Positions 17,762 through 30,506 of a stretch of DNA of 64,000 bases are shown piece by piece. Location of the stretch: positions 2,419,501 to 2,483,500 of the forward strand of contig NZ_CP083539.1 of assembly GCF_025144335.1 (NCBI RefSeq). Reading direction: 5' to 3'. The notes under the pieces were generated by a model. It had not been told where the DNA came from. It was given only the letters and a program-made list of their open reading frames with translations, and searched no databases. Position 1 is the first letter of the stretch. The number at the start of each line of letters is the position of its first letter. Position numbers and translations under genes: made by a program. The DNA comes from Jannaschia sp. W003 (GTDB taxonomy: Bacteria; Pseudomonadota; Alphaproteobacteria; Rhodobacterales; Rhodobacteraceae).

Positions 17762-18175
17762 CTACCCCGCCTTCGCCGCCACCGCCTCGGCCCGCTCCGC
17801 CAGCGCCCGCAGCCGGCTCACCGCCGCATCCGGCACCACCGGCACCTCCACGGGCACCTCCCGCGTCACCTCGACCCGCTCCGGCGCGGGCCGCGGCGCC
17901 TCGGCGCGCTCCTGCATCTCGTCGAGCAGCTTGGTCTGCTGCGCGAGCCGGCGGTCCATCGCCCGCAGCTCCTCGTCGGCGCTGCCGGCGCGGTCGGCCA
18001 GCATCAGCCCGGCCATCAGCAGCATCCGGTCCGTCGTCAGCCGCGCGCCGGTGCCCAGCAGCGACTGCGCCTCGCGGTCCAGCATGTCGGCGGCCGCGCG
18101 CAGGAACGGCTCCTGCCCCTCCTCGCAGGCCACGGTGAAGGGCTTGCCGCCCACGGTCACGGTCAGCTCAGGCAC
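17762..18175 (-). CDS. zapA: Cell division protein ZapA
   Basis: The 137-aa protein begins [22 protein letters not shown], the ZapA N-terminal beta structure, followed by [11 protein letters not shown] and [13 protein letters not shown], then a coiled-coil region (about residues 65-95). It has a longer Pro/Val-rich tail ([20 protein letters not shown]) and a final Ala-rich helix. ZapA binds FtsZ and promotes Z-ring bundling in the cytosol. Its start overlaps the stop of the upstream coiled-coil gene by 8 bp, so the two are co-translated. Confidence 0.92.
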   Translation of the reverse strand: MPELTVTVGGKPFTVACEEGQEPFLRAAADMLDREAQSLLGTGARLTTDRMLLMAGLMLADRAGSADEELRAMDRRLAQQTKLLDEMQERAEAPRPAPERVEVTREVPVEVPVVPDAAVSRLRALAERAEAVAAKAG

Positions 18176-18674
18176 TGCGCGCCTCCATCATCGGCTCCAG
18201 CTCGCTCAGGATCGCGCGCATCTCGGCCAGGTCCATCGCCCGCGCCGCGCGCAGCGCGTCCAGCTCGGCGCGCAGGCTCGCGTCCGCCGCCCCACCCTGC
18301 TGCTCGCGCAGCTGCTGCGCCGAGGCCGTCAGCGCCTCGATCGCCGCGCGCATCCGCGCCGTCTCCTCGGGATCGGCGGGCTCGGCCGCGGACTCGGGCG
18401 CCCGCGCCTCCAGCTCGCGCAGCCGCGCCTCGGCCGCCTCGCGCGCGGCCTCCGCCTCGCCCCGCGCCGCCTCGGCCTCGGCCTGCGCCGCGCGGGCGGT
18501 CTCCGCCTCGGACCGCGCCGCGTCGGCCTCGGAGCGCGCCGCGTCCGCCGCCCCGCGCGCCTCGGCGAGCGCCGACCCGAGATCCTCCGCGGGCGGGCGC
18601 GTCGCCGCCTCCAGCGCCGCGAGCGCCCGCTCGAGCCGCGCCGCCTCGCGTTCCAGATCCGCCTCGTCCGCCAT
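18168..18674 (-). CDS. Coiled-coil protein upstream of zapA
   Basis: The 168-aa protein is Ala-, Glu- and Arg-rich and predicted nearly all helical. It has a long heptad-like stretch of repeated ARSEAD and AEAARGEA units (residues about 35-100), then a second helical region ending [12 protein letters not shown]. No catalytic motif is visible. Its overlap with zapA and its coiled coil suggest a partner in Z-ring assembly, but that is inference. It is divergent from tkt across about 150 bp, which must hold promoters for both. Confidence 0.82.
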   Translation of the reverse strand: MADEADLEREAARLERALAALEAATRPPAEDLGSALAEARGAADAARSEADAARSEAETARAAQAEAEAARGEAEAAREAAEARLRELEARAPESAAEPADPEETARMRAAIEALTASAQQLREQQGGAADASLRAELDALRAARAMDLAEMRAILSELEPMMEARSA

Positions 18675-18827
18675 GTGCAACTCCTGCCCCTCGTTGCGGC
18701 GCAAGGGACCCCAAAGGCCCCGGAAGGTCAACGCCGGCGCCCCGCGCCTTGCGCAGGCGCCCGATCCTTGCCAAGCACCGGCCCGACCTTGCCCAAGCCC
18801 GCCCGACCCGGCCCGGAGGACACCGCC

Positions 18828-20855
18828 ATGAGCGACACGCCCGATCTCGACGCCCTGCGCGCCGCCAACCCCGCGCACTGGCGCCGCGCCGCGGCGATCC
18901 GCACGCTCGCCCTCGACGCCGTGGCCGCCGCCAACTCGGGCCACTCCGGCGCCCCCATGGGCATGGCCGACGTGGCCACCGTGCTGTGGGAGCGGCACCT
19001 CAAGTTCGACGCCGCCCGCCCCGACTGGCCCGACCGCGACCGCTTCGTGCTCTCGAACGGCCACGGCTCCATGCTGCTCTACGCGCTGCTCTACCTCACC
19101 GGCACGCCGGGCACCTCGCTGGACGATCTGCGCAACTTCCGCCAGCTCGGCGCCCCCACCGCCGGCCACCCCGAATACGGCCACGCGCCGGGGATCGAGA
19201 CCACCACCGGCCCGCTCGGCCAGGGCCTCGCCACCGCCGTGGGCATGGCCATCGCCGAGGAGCGCCTGCGCGCCCGCTACGGCCGCAAGGTCGTCGACCA
19301 CCGCACCTGGGTCACCGCCGGCGACGGCTGCCTGATGGAGGGCATCAGCCACGAGGCCATCGCGCTCGCCGGCAAGCTGGAACTCTCCCGCCTCGTGGTC
19401 CTCTTCGACGACAACCGCATCACCATCGACGGCGAGGTCTCGCTCTCGGACGTCACCGACCAGCGCGCCCGCTTCAAGGCCTGCGGCTGGCAGGTGCTGG
19501 AATGCGACGGCCACGACCCCGCCGAGATCGACGCGGCGATGGAGAAGGCCAAGACCGGCAAGAAGCCGACCATGATCGCCTGCCGCACCCACATCGCCAT
19601 CGGCTCCTCGGCGCAGGACACCGCCAAGGGCCACGGCGCCCTCACCGACCCGGAGCTGATCGCCGCCACCAAGCGCGCCTACGGCTGGGAGGGCGCGCCC
19701 TTCGAGATCCCCGCCGACCTCAAGCGCGAATGGGAGGAGATCGGCTCGCGCGGCGCCCAGGAGCGCGCCGAGTGGGAGACCCGCCTCGCCGAGCTGTCCC
19801 AGTCCCGCCGCGCCGAGTTCGAGCGCACCCTGAAGGGCGAGGCCCCGCGGCGCCTGTCGGCCACCATCAAGGCGCTCAAGCGCCAGGTCGCCGAGAGCGC
19901 CCCCAAGGTCGCCACCCGCAAGTCCTCGGAGATGGTGCTCGAGGTCGTGAACCCGATCATGCCCGAGACCATGGGCGGCTCGGCCGACCTCACCGGCTCC
20001 AACAACACCCTGACCGAGGACATGGGGGTGTTCTCGCCCGACGACCGCAAGGGCCGCTACGTCTACTTCGGCATCCGCGAGCACGGCATGGCCGCGGCCC
20101 TGAACGGCATGACGCTCCACGGCGGCGTGCGCGCCTACGGCGGCACGTTCATGACCTTCTCGGACTACGCCCGCCCCGCCATGCGCCTCGCCGCCCTCAT
20201 GGGCGCGCCCACCACCTTCGTGATGACCCACGACTCCATCGGCCTCGGCGAGGACGGCCCCACCCACCAGCCCGTCGAGCACCTCGCCATGCTGCGCGCC
20301 ACGCCGAACATGAACGTGTTCCGCCCCTGCGACACCGTGGAGACCGCCGAGGCGTGGGAGCTGGCGCTCACCTCGCAGCGCACCCCCTCGGTGCTGTCGC
20401 TCACTCGCCAGGGCGTGCCGACGCTGCGCCGCGAGCACACCAACAAGAACATGGTCGCCCAGGGCGCCTACGTGCTGGCCGAGGCGACCGACAAGCGCAT
20501 GGCGATCATCCTCGCCACCGGCTCCGAGGTGCAGGTGGCGCTCGCCGCCCGCGACCTGCTGCAGGAGGACGGCATCGGCACGCGCGTCGTCTCCATGCCC
20601 TGCTGGGAGCTGTTCGAGGCCCAGGAGGAGCGCATCCGCAAGAAGGTGCTGCCCGCGGGCGCCGTGCGCGTGGGCGTCGAGGCCGCCGCCCGCATGGGCT
20701 GGGACCGCTGGCTCTGCGGCGAGCGCGGGCGCGCCAACAAGGCGGACTTCGTGGGCATGGAGGGCTTCGGCGCCTCGGCCCCGGCGCCCGAGCTGTTCGA
20801 GCACTTCGGCATCACCGCCGAGGAGGTGGCGCGCCGGGTCCGGGCGCTGCTCTGA
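18828..20855 (+). CDS. tkt: Transketolase
   Basis: The 675-aa enzyme transfers two-carbon units between sugar phosphates with thiamine diphosphate. Motifs include [57 protein letters not shown], the cofactor motif [13 protein letters not shown] with its downstream DDN, and in the second domain [27 protein letters not shown] and [20 protein letters not shown] lies 8 bp upstream of the ATG. It is followed by an intergenic repeat. Confidence 0.97.
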   Translation: MSDTPDLDALRAANPAHWRRAAAIRTLALDAVAAANSGHSGAPMGMADVATVLWERHLKFDAARPDWPDRDRFVLSNGHGSMLLYALLYLTGTPGTSLDDLRNFRQLGAPTAGHPEYGHAPGIETTTGPLGQGLATAVGMAIAEERLRARYGRKVVDHRTWVTAGDGCLMEGISHEAIALAGKLELSRLVVLFDDNRITIDGEVSLSDVTDQRARFKACGWQVLECDGHDPAEIDAAMEKAKTGKKPTMIACRTHIAIGSSAQDTAKGHGALTDPELIAATKRAYGWEGAPFEIPADLKREWEEIGSRGAQERAEWETRLAELSQSRRAEFERTLKGEAPRRLSATIKALKRQVAESAPKVATRKSSEMVLEVVNPIMPETMGGSADLTGSNNTLTEDMGVFSPDDRKGRYVYFGIREHGMAAALNGMTLHGGVRAYGGTFMTFSDYARPAMRLAALMGAPTTFVMTHDSIGLGEDGPTHQPVEHLAMLRATPNMNVFRPCDTVETAEAWELALTSQRTPSVLSLTRQGVPTLRREHTNKNMVAQGAYVLAEATDKRMAIILATGSEVQVALAARDLLQEDGIGTRVVSMPCWELFEAQEERIRKKVLPAGAVRVGVEAAARMGWDRWLCGERGRANKADFVGMEGFGASAPAPELFEHFGITAEEVARRVRALL

Positions 20856-20869
20856 TCCGTTCGGGTGGT

Positions 20870-20920
20870 GGGGGCTCTGCCCCCGCGCCCTCCGGGCGCT
20901 CCCCCGAGGTATTGATGGCA
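20870..20920. repeat. Intergenic hairpin repeat, GGGGGCTCTGCCCCC family
   Basis: Two hairpins in a row: GGGGGC/GCCCCC with loop TCT (20870-20884), and GCGCCC/GGGCGC with loop TCC (20885-20899). They are followed by CCCCCGAGGTATTGATGGC. A second copy lies on the other strand at 45735-45772. It sits after the tkt stop, where it may also end transcription. Confidence 0.75.
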
Positions 20921-20945
20921 AGATGAGGGGGGGAGCTCGGCGCGT

Positions 20946-21539
20946 TCAGTCCCCGAGGCGCCCCTTCCGCGACCACTCGATCGCGTCCTCGAGGCGGTCG
21001 TCGCCCCAGAACATCTCGCCGTCCACGAACACCGTTGGCGTGCCGAACACGCCGAGGCGCATCGCCTCCTCGGTCTCCGCCATCAGACGGGCGCCCATCG
21101 CGTCCCCATCGGCCGCCGCGAGCGCCGCCGCCGGATCGCCCCCGGCCTCGGCCACGGCGCGCGAGAGGTTCGGCTCCTCGCCCACGGGCAGATGGTCGTG
21201 GAACCAGAGGCGGTAGGCGGCGCGGGCGTAGTCCGCGACCCAGCCCTCGTCCACGCCCACCAGCGCTACGCGGTTCGCACGCGGGAGGTCGGCCACCGGA
21301 TAGGCGGCGGGCAGGCGCGGCGCGAGGCCGTATCGGCCCGCCCGCCGCTCGATGTCGCGCCACATGTAGGCGGTCTTGGCGGGCTTGTCCTTGAACGGCA
21401 GGTTGCCCTGCAGCGTCATCACGTGCCGGGTGTCGAAGGGCCGCCAGCGGAAGCGCACCCCCTCGGCGTTCGCCAGCGCTGCCGCCCGCATCGCCGTCAG
21501 GTAGGTGTAGGTGCTGCCGATCGAGATCCACAGGTCCAT
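20946..21539 (-). CDS. 2-hydroxychromene-2-carboxylate isomerase / DsbA-like protein
   Basis: The 197-aa protein begins MDLWISIGSTYTYLTAMR, matching the kappa-class GST/HCCA isomerase fold, where a Ser near residue 8-10 acts with glutathione. Other family stretches are FRWRPFDTRHVM, KTAYMWRDIERRAGRYGL, and the C-terminal GVFGTPTVFVDGEMFWGDDRL with the cis-Pro. Homologues isomerise a naphthalene catabolite, but many in bacteria have other, unknown thiol-dependent roles. No aromatic degradation genes are near. Its stop faces tkt and its start lies 65 bp from galE. Confidence 0.87.
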   Translation of the reverse strand: MDLWISIGSTYTYLTAMRAAALANAEGVRFRWRPFDTRHVMTLQGNLPFKDKPAKTAYMWRDIERRAGRYGLAPRLPAAYPVADLPRANRVALVGVDEGWVADYARAAYRLWFHDHLPVGEEPNLSRAVAEAGGDPAAALAAADGDAMGARLMAETEEAMRLGVFGTPTVFVDGEMFWGDDRLEDAIEWSRKGRLGD

Positions 21540-21604
21540 GCGCCGGTCCTCCCGCGCCCGAGGATAGCGCGAATCCCGCCGCGCCGCACGACCGACGTCC
21601 GGCC

Positions 21605-22627
21605 CTACTCCGGGTCGTTCAACCGGAACCCGCTCGCCTGCGCCCGCATCCAGCGCCACGAGTCGCGGCACATGGCGTCGAGGTCGAGCGTCGCCTCGAA
21701 GCCCAGCTCCGCCCGCGCCCGCGACGGGTCCGCGTAGGTGATCGCCACGTCGCCCGCGCGGCGGCCCACCACCCGGTAGGGCAGCGCGCGCCCCGCGGCG
21801 CGGCCATAGGCTTCCACCAGCTCCAGCACCGAGTTGGCCCGCCCCGTGCCGATGTTCAGCGTGTGCGCCCGCCCGTCCAGCAGCGCCTCCACCGACGCCA
21901 CGTGCGCCCGCGCCAGGTCCACCACGTGCACGTAGTCCCGCATCCCCGTGCCGTCGGGCGTGGCGTAGTCGTCGCCGAACACCTGCAGCTCCGGCAGCGC
22001 GCCGATGGCGACCTTGGCCACGTAGGGCATCAGGTTGTTCGGAAGGCCCCGCGGGTCCTCGCCGATCAGCCCCGACGGGTGCGCGCCCACCGGGTTGAAG
22101 TAGCGCAGCACGCCCACGCACCACGGCTCGGCGGCGGCGGCCTGCTCCAGCATCTGCTCGCAGGTGAGCTTGGTGAACGCGTAAGGGTTGGTGTGCGAGC
22201 GCGGCGCCGTCTCGGGCACCGCCCGGTCGCCGGGATCGCCGTACACCGTGGCAGTCGACGAGAACACCAGCCGCCACACCCCCGCCGCCCGCGCCGCCCG
22301 CATCAGCGTCATCAGCCCGCCGATGTTGGTGGAGAAGTAATCGAGGGGGCGCTCCACGCTCTCGCCCACGGCCTTGAGGGCCGCGAAGTGGATGATCCCG
22401 TCGATGCGGTGCTCCGCGAACACCCGCCCCAGCAGCGCCTCGTCGAGCACCGAGCCGCGCACCACGGTCGGCTCGCGCCCCGCCACGCGGCCCATGCGCG
22501 CCACGACGCCCGGATCGCTGTTCGAAAAGTCGTCCAGGATCACCACGTCGTGCCCCGCCTCCGCGAGCGCCACGAAGGTGTGCGAGCCGATGTACCCGGC
22601 ACCGCCGGTCAGGAGAATGCATGCCAT
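21605..22627 (-). CDS. galE: UDP-glucose 4-epimerase
   Basis: The 340-aa enzyme interconverts UDP-glucose and UDP-galactose with bound NAD. It starts MACILLTGGAGYIGSHTFVAL, giving the Rossmann motif GxxGxxG. It also has DDFSNSDP, HFAALKAVGES, SSTATVYGDP and the catalytic YAFTK (NPYAFTKLTCEQML), then LRYFNPVGAHPSG and NIGTGRANSVLELV. Length is standard. The gene is divergent from parE and supplies sugar nucleotides for exopolysaccharide or lipopolysaccharide. Confidence 0.95.
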   Translation of the reverse strand: MACILLTGGAGYIGSHTFVALAEAGHDVVILDDFSNSDPGVVARMGRVAGREPTVVRGSVLDEALLGRVFAEHRIDGIIHFAALKAVGESVERPLDYFSTNIGGLMTLMRAARAAGVWRLVFSSTATVYGDPGDRAVPETAPRSHTNPYAFTKLTCEQMLEQAAAAEPWCVGVLRYFNPVGAHPSGLIGEDPRGLPNNLMPYVAKVAIGALPELQVFGDDYATPDGTGMRDYVHVVDLARAHVASVEALLDGRAHTLNIGTGRANSVLELVEAYGRAAGRALPYRVVGRRAGDVAITYADPSRARAELGFEATLDLDAMCRDSWRWMRAQASGFRLNDPE

Positions 22628-22773
22628 GGCCCCGCCCTACCGCGCCCGGATGCGGCGCGAAAGACGTCCCGCGCCTGTTGCCCCGCCGCGCCGCCCCGCG
22701 GCCCACTTGCACGCCCGGCTTCCGGAATCGGCCCCGGTGCCCTATGTGGAACAAAACGAGACAGAGCAGACGG

Positions 22774-24735
<1,962 letters not shown>

Positions 24736-24738
24736 CAG

Positions 24739-25530
24739 GTGTACTTTTTAGTCGCAGACGAAGCTGTTCATCAGCAAACCGACCCAACAAAATTCTTTAT
24801 CTACGGCGGAATTATCGTTCCCGTAGATAAAGTTTCTAGCTTGACGCTGGGCATCGAGCATATTCGATCGAAGTATGGTTTTCTTCCTGGAGATTCTCTC
24901 AAGTTTTCTCCGAACGATAGACCAAAGCAAGTATCGCGGGAAAGATTTCTCGAAGCCAAGCAAATGGTGCTAAGCTTAGTCGCGAAAGAAGCTGTTCAAT
25001 TTATAGGATATGCCGTTCTTCACGCGCTCGCCCGCACTCGGACGAGCGAAGAGCTTGTAACATGGGGCGCTGATGCGCTTCTTATAAAATTTCAACAGTT
25101 TTTGGAAGAGCAAGGCGATAGTAGAGGCCTTGCATTTTTCGACACTTTGCCGATTGCCCGACCAAATCGCTATCTGAAAAATTCGTTTCAAATGAGGTTG
25201 GAGCACGCGAAGAGAGGGCATCGGTTGGCGAATATTGACATGATCGCATCGACAACCGATGGATGTTCCCACTTGACGAGCATTTGCGATATTTGCGTCG
25301 GCTCTTTCAGATACGCAGTGAATGAGCCTCAAAATGATGTCGTGGGAAAGACTTTGATGCGAGCCCTCAAGCGGATTATTTGGGCAAGACGCGTTCCGGG
25401 TTCTATGTATCCCTTGGATCGTGGCATCCTTCTTAGACCAAAAGACATATATTCGCCGGCGATTCGCACCGACTACCAAGAACTCCAAACTCGCTTGTTT
25501 GATTGGATGAATTCCAAGCCATCAAGGTAG
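24739..25530 (+). CDS. DUF3800 family protein, probably horizontally acquired
   Basis: The 263-aa product begins at GTG with MYFLVADEAVHQ and FFIYGGIIVPV, matching the DUF3800 start (an acidic pair after a hydrophobic strand, then a Gly-Gly strand). Later acidic positions fit the predicted RNase H-like fold: AFFDTLPIARPNRY, NIDMIASTTDG and HLTSICDICVGSFRYAV. DUF3800 proteins are uncharacterised; many lie in mobile or defence islands. G+C is about half, against 70% around it, with many A/T-ending codons. The gene starts three bases after the parE stop, with no clear ribosome binding site other than GGGGGAG inside parE. Confidence 0.8.
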   Translation: MYFLVADEAVHQQTDPTKFFIYGGIIVPVDKVSSLTLGIEHIRSKYGFLPGDSLKFSPNDRPKQVSRERFLEAKQMVLSLVAKEAVQFIGYAVLHALARTRTSEELVTWGADALLIKFQQFLEEQGDSRGLAFFDTLPIARPNRYLKNSFQMRLEHAKRGHRLANIDMIASTTDGCSHLTSICDICVGSFRYAVNEPQNDVVGKTLMRALKRIIWARRVPGSMYPLDRGILLRPKDIYSPAIRTDYQELQTRLFDWMNSKPSR

Positions 25531-25625
25531 GATGGGGTTCCACCCCACCACCCACCCGCACCCCACCGCCCACAACGGCAGGGTGAAACCCTACCCCGCC
25601 CCACCCCACGCCCTACCTCCCCCCG
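25531..25625. other. Gap with C-rich tracts and small inverted repeats
   Basis: This 95-bp gap between the DUF3800 and DUF1194 genes contains TGGGG-TTC-CACCCCA-like and AGGGT-GAA-ACCCT inverted repeats in a C-rich background with little G. I see no gene. No terminal repeats or target duplication typical of a transposon were found at either end of the foreign segment. Confidence 0.4.
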
Positions 25626-26393
25626 ATGCGCCCCCTTCGCCGCCTCGCCGCTGCCGCCCTCACGGCTCTCGCGCTCGCCTCCCGGGGCTTCGCCCGCTCC
25701 TCGCTGAAAACGATCCACTGGATCGTTTTCCTGGCGCTCGGAGCCCCCGCCGCCGCTCAGGACACCGACCTCGAACTGGTCCTCCTCGCCGACGCCTCCG
25801 GGTCCATCAGCCAGTCCGAGCTGCTCTTCCAGCGCCTCTCCTACGCCGAGGCCATCACGGACCCGGCCGTGCTCGCCGCCATCTCGGACACCGCCTACGG
25901 CTCCATCGCCGTCACCTACGTGGAATGGGCCACCGACCAGGGCGTCGTCGTCCCCTGGACCCGCATCGCCACCGCCGCGCAGGCCGAGGGCTTCGCCGCC
26001 GCCCTCGTCGGCCCCCCGCGCGGCGCGTCGGGGCGCAACGCCATCGGCTCGGCGCTGCTGTTCGGACAGACGCTGATCGAGACGAACGACATCGACGGCT
26101 GGCGCCGCGTGATCGACTTCTCGGGCGATACCGACGGCAACACCTACGGCCCCCCAATCGAGGAGGCCCGCGACGCCGTGGTCGCCTCGGGCATCACCAT
26201 CAACGCGCTCGCCGTGACCGCCGAGTCCCGCCGCCCCGACCTGCGCGGCATCTACGAGCGGCGCATCATCGGCGGCGACGGCGCCTTCGTGGTCGAGGCC
26301 GCCACCCGCGCCGACTTCGCCGACGCCGTGAAGCGCAAGCTCATCCTCGAGATCGCCGGAACCCTCCCCCGCCGCCACGCCGCCGCCCGCTGA
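25626..26393 (+). CDS. DUF1194 (von Willebrand A-like) secreted protein
   Basis: The 255-aa protein has LVLLADASGSISQSEL, a MIDAS-like DxSxS motif, at about residues 51-66, and later HAVIDFSGDTDG-type stretch (RRVIDFSGDTDGNTYG) and ITINALAVTAE. This is the DUF1194 version of the VWA fold. The N-terminus is odd: a normal signal peptide (LRRLAAAALTALALAS) is followed by an inserted RGFARSSLKTIHWIVF before a second hydrophobic run and APAAAQ cleavage site. The insertion is encoded by a palindromic repeat. Role unknown, presumably periplasmic and metal-dependent binding. Confidence 0.87.
   Translation: MRPLRRLAAAALTALALASRGFARSSLKTIHWIVFLALGAPAAAQDTDLELVLLADASGSISQSELLFQRLSYAEAITDPAVLAAISDTAYGSIAVTYVEWATDQGVVVPWTRIATAAQAEGFAAALVGPPRGASGRNAIGSALLFGQTLIETNDIDGWRRVIDFSGDTDGNTYGPPIEEARDAVVASGITINALAVTAESRRPDLRGIYERRIIGGDGAFVVEAATRADFADAVKRKLILEIAGTLPRRHAAAR
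25706..25730. repeat. 25-bp palindromic repeat inside the DUF1194 signal peptide
   Basis: The arms GAAAACGATCCA (25706-25717) and TGGATCGTTTTC (25719-25730) pair perfectly around a single C. The repeat is in frame and encodes part of LKTIHWIVF. A related palindrome with the same core TCCACTGGA and different but still complementary arms lies between genes at 7745-7767. Confidence 0.85.
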
Positions 26394-27097
26394 AGCGCCT
26401 GCGCGCGCCGTTCGCGTCCCGCAACTGGACCCGCGAGCATCGCCAGCAACCCTCCGGCTCCGCCCCGGCCATGCGAGGTCGCCCGCCCGGCGATCCGGCG
26501 CGCCACCCTCCGCGCCCGCCCCTGTCGAAACACTTTGTTCAACCGGGAACCGCACCGAGCCGTCCTCCCCGCCGGTACGGGCGATCGCAGGTCGCTCCCC
26601 CGCCAACCGAGACATGCCATCCGCCATGGACGTCGGAGTATATGATCGCGCGACCGACGGCGGCGCACCGTCCTCCCGGACAGCATTCCGACAGACCCTC
26701 CCTCCCGACGCTGACACGGATCACCCCCGTCTCACCCGCCAAGCACGTCCCGCCTCCGCCCCACTGGGCGCCATCCTAACTTCACGACCCTGAGGGTAAC
26801 GGCAGGAGGGTTGCGAGAACCGAACCGAACCCCGATCCCGCCCGCATATTGGCGGCTACGACGCGCACCGAAGCTCTCGTGGCAGCCGGACCGAGACGCG
26901 TCACGGCCAAAGTTCATGGTGACCGGGGCGCCGGCAGCACGATCGACCCTCCTCCTTCAGGGCCTTGCCAGTGGCCGATCCAAGTCGCGGCGACCGAAAC
27001 GCCGGCATCGCTGCAACCCGAGCCTGAGCGGCACGAACGGTGGCCCGCTCGTTCGCCGCCCCCTGACCCCGCGCGCGCGGGGCGCTAGGTGTGCCCC
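26394..27097. other. About 700-bp region with no recognisable gene
   Basis: Neither strand has a frame with protein-like composition: the open frames are short, and rich in Arg, Pro, Gly and Ser in a way that tracks random GC-rich sequence. There is no RNA gene that I can fold by eye and no insertion-sequence ends. Short hairpins occur near the right end (CCCCGCGCGCGCGGGG, 27067-27082). It could be decayed coding sequence. Confidence 0.5.
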
Positions 27098-27850
27098 ATG
27101 CTCCGCGACCTCCGCCCCCTGCGCCGCCACCTCCGCACCATCCTAGCCGTGGCCGGCTCCACGCTACGCCCCGCATGTCGGGCCGCACCGCTGGCGCTTC
27201 TCGCGCTGCTGGCCGCCTGCGCCCGCCCGCTTACCGGGGCCGAGGTGGCCCTGCTCGCACCTCTCCACGGCCCGACCTTCAACCCGGCGCCCGTCCGCAT
27301 CCACCGCACCCCCGGGATCGACGCCTTCCCGATCACCTACGACGCGCGTCCCCGCACCACCTGCCGCGAGCGCATCGCCCCGCTCGACCCGCGCCCGCGC
27401 ATCACCGCGAGGACCGCAGGGATCGTGCTATTCCAGCGGCTCTTCGTGTCGCCCGACCTTGCCCTGCCCGACTACGCCGCCGAGGACGACACCGGCGCGC
27501 TGCCCCTGCCCCTCGCCATGTTCTTCGTCCACGAGATGACCCATGTCTGGCAGTGGCAGAACCGCCGCCTCACCGGCTACCACCCTGCTCGCGCCTTTCT
27601 GGAGCAGGCGACCGTGGACGACCCCTACCTCTTCGAGGAGGGCATGCCGCGCTTTCTCGACTACGGCTTCGAGGCGCAGGCCTCGCTGGTCGAAGAATAC
27701 CTCTGCTGCGCGACCCTCGACCCCTCCGGTGCCCGAACCTCCCGTCTCCACGCCCTCCTCCGCCAGGTCATGCCCGCCGCCCGTCCCGAGACCTTCCCGC
27801 GCCGCGTCTCCGTTCCCTACGGCCGGGAGCTCGGCGGAATCTGTAGCTGA
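27098..27850 (+). CDS. Putative lipoprotein metallopeptidase-like protein (HEMTH)
   Basis: About 250 aa. After an arginine-rich N-terminus, a lipoprotein signal is seen as LALLALLAAC with Cys near residue 44. The mature part contains FFVHEMTHVWQWQ (about residues 148-160), a full HExxH zinc-peptidase motif, followed about 40 residues later by GFEAQASLVEEYL, which could supply the third Glu ligand. I know no named family with certainty. An upstream GTG three codons earlier is possible. The long pre-lipobox region suggests that the true start may be internal. It probably acts in the periplasm or at a membrane. Confidence 0.7.
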   Translation: MLRDLRPLRRHLRTILAVAGSTLRPACRAAPLALLALLAACARPLTGAEVALLAPLHGPTFNPAPVRIHRTPGIDAFPITYDARPRTTCRERIAPLDPRPRITARTAGIVLFQRLFVSPDLALPDYAAEDDTGALPLPLAMFFVHEMTHVWQWQNRRLTGYHPARAFLEQATVDDPYLFEEGMPRFLDYGFEAQASLVEEYLCCATLDPSGARTSRLHALLRQVMPAARPETFPRRVSVPYGRELGGICS

Positions 27851-27900
27851 GGGGTGTTGAGATTCCGTTACCGGGCCGCGGCCGGGGTGCCTCCGCGTAT

Positions 27901-27932
27901 GCACGCGGGGTGTACGCGGGGTGCACGGGGGG
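27901..27932. repeat. 11-bp tandem repeat, nearly three units
   Basis: GCACGCGGGGT, GTACGCGGGGT and GCACGGGGGG follow each other between the lipoprotein gene and the ABC-F gene, and run into a GGGGGGCGCCCCCC palindrome (27927-27940). It may serve as a weak terminator for the convergent genes. Confidence 0.55.
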
Positions 27933-27944
27933 CGCCCCCCCGAT

Positions 27945-29756
<1,812 letters not shown>

Positions 29757-29766
29757 GGCCGCGGCC

Positions 29767-30444
29767 CTAGCCGGGGACGCCCTCCGGGGCAAGCGCGCGC
29801 AAGGAGCGCAGGCGGGCGGGCGGGATGGCGGCGCGGTCGAGCATGGCAAGGACGTGGACCGTGCCGAGGTCGGGATCTTGGACCGCATGGTCCGAGACGG
29901 TGGCCCCGAAGGCGAGGTAGAGGCGCAGGAGCGGGGGTAGCGTGCCGGTGCCGGAGAGGGGCAGTGGCACCGCGTCGGGCGACGCCCGGCCCGGTCCGGT
30001 GCGGGCCACGTGGGGGCGCATGCGCCCGAGCGCGGCGCGCTCCGACGGTCCGAACGAAGCGCAACCGTAGAGGAGCGTCGCGCGCCGCGCGGCCACGACG
30101 CGACCTAAGGCAGCCAAGAGGACGCGGGGCAGCTCTGGGTCCGGCAAGGCGAGGCACACGCGTCCCAGCTCCACCGCGCGCGCGTGAGCGGGCACGAGGG
30201 GACGCAGGTCGTAGCGTTCGGCCGCATAGCCGAGCAGCATGCCCGCGCGGTCCTGCGGCATCAGGCGCGCGCAGGCGGCGAGGCGGTCGCCGGCGTGGAT
30301 CGTCAGGTGCTCGGCCCCCGCGTCGAAGCGATCGCGGTCGGGCCGCCCGCCTCGGAACATGGCGGCGCGCAGGGCGTGCGCGGAGGCCAGCGCCGGCCCG
30401 TCGGGACGCAGGCGCACGCGCCACTGGCCGAAGCTCAAGTCCAT
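29767..30444 (-). CDS. OlsB-like N-acyltransferase (GNAT fold)
   Basis: The 225-aa protein resembles L-ornithine N-acyltransferase OlsB and its relatives, which make lyso-ornithine lipid from ornithine and acyl-ACP. Matching stretches are [38 protein letters not shown], and the C-terminal [20 protein letters not shown] followed by a hydrophobic strand. No OlsA acyltransferase is adjacent, so the head group could differ, since marine Roseobacter use related enzymes for glutamine lipids. It lies 10 bp upstream of the ABC-F gene and is probably co-transcribed. Start is fairly certain. Confidence 0.8.
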   Translation of the reverse strand: MDLSFGQWRVRLRPDGPALASAHALRAAMFRGGRPDRDRFDAGAEHLTIHAGDRLAACARLMPQDRAGMLLGYAAERYDLRPLVPAHARAVELGRVCLALPDPELPRVLLAALGRVVAARRATLLYGCASFGPSERAALGRMRPHVARTGPGRASPDAVPLPLSGTGTLPPLLRLYLAFGATVSDHAVQDPDLGTVHVLAMLDRAAIPPARLRSLRALAPEGVPG

Positions 30445-30506
30445 CGCTCACCTTGCGGGGCGGCGCCCCGGTCATACATTCCCCTCATACTGCCGAAGGA
30501 GGGCGC

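Noticed and set aside
22748..22763. GAAC-N7-GACA upstream of parE as a LexA (SOS) box
   Set aside because: The second half differs from the GAAC expected for the alphaproteobacterial GAAC-N7-GAAC box, and parE is not a usual SOS gene.
25531..25625. Terminal repeats of an insertion sequence next to the DUF3800 gene
   Set aside because: The short inverted repeats do not match anything on the other side of the gene at the parE end.
26732..26917. Small minus-strand frame in the gene-free region as a gene
   Set aside because: It is 61 codons long, has no ribosome binding site, and its composition is Arg/Gly-rich without any motif.
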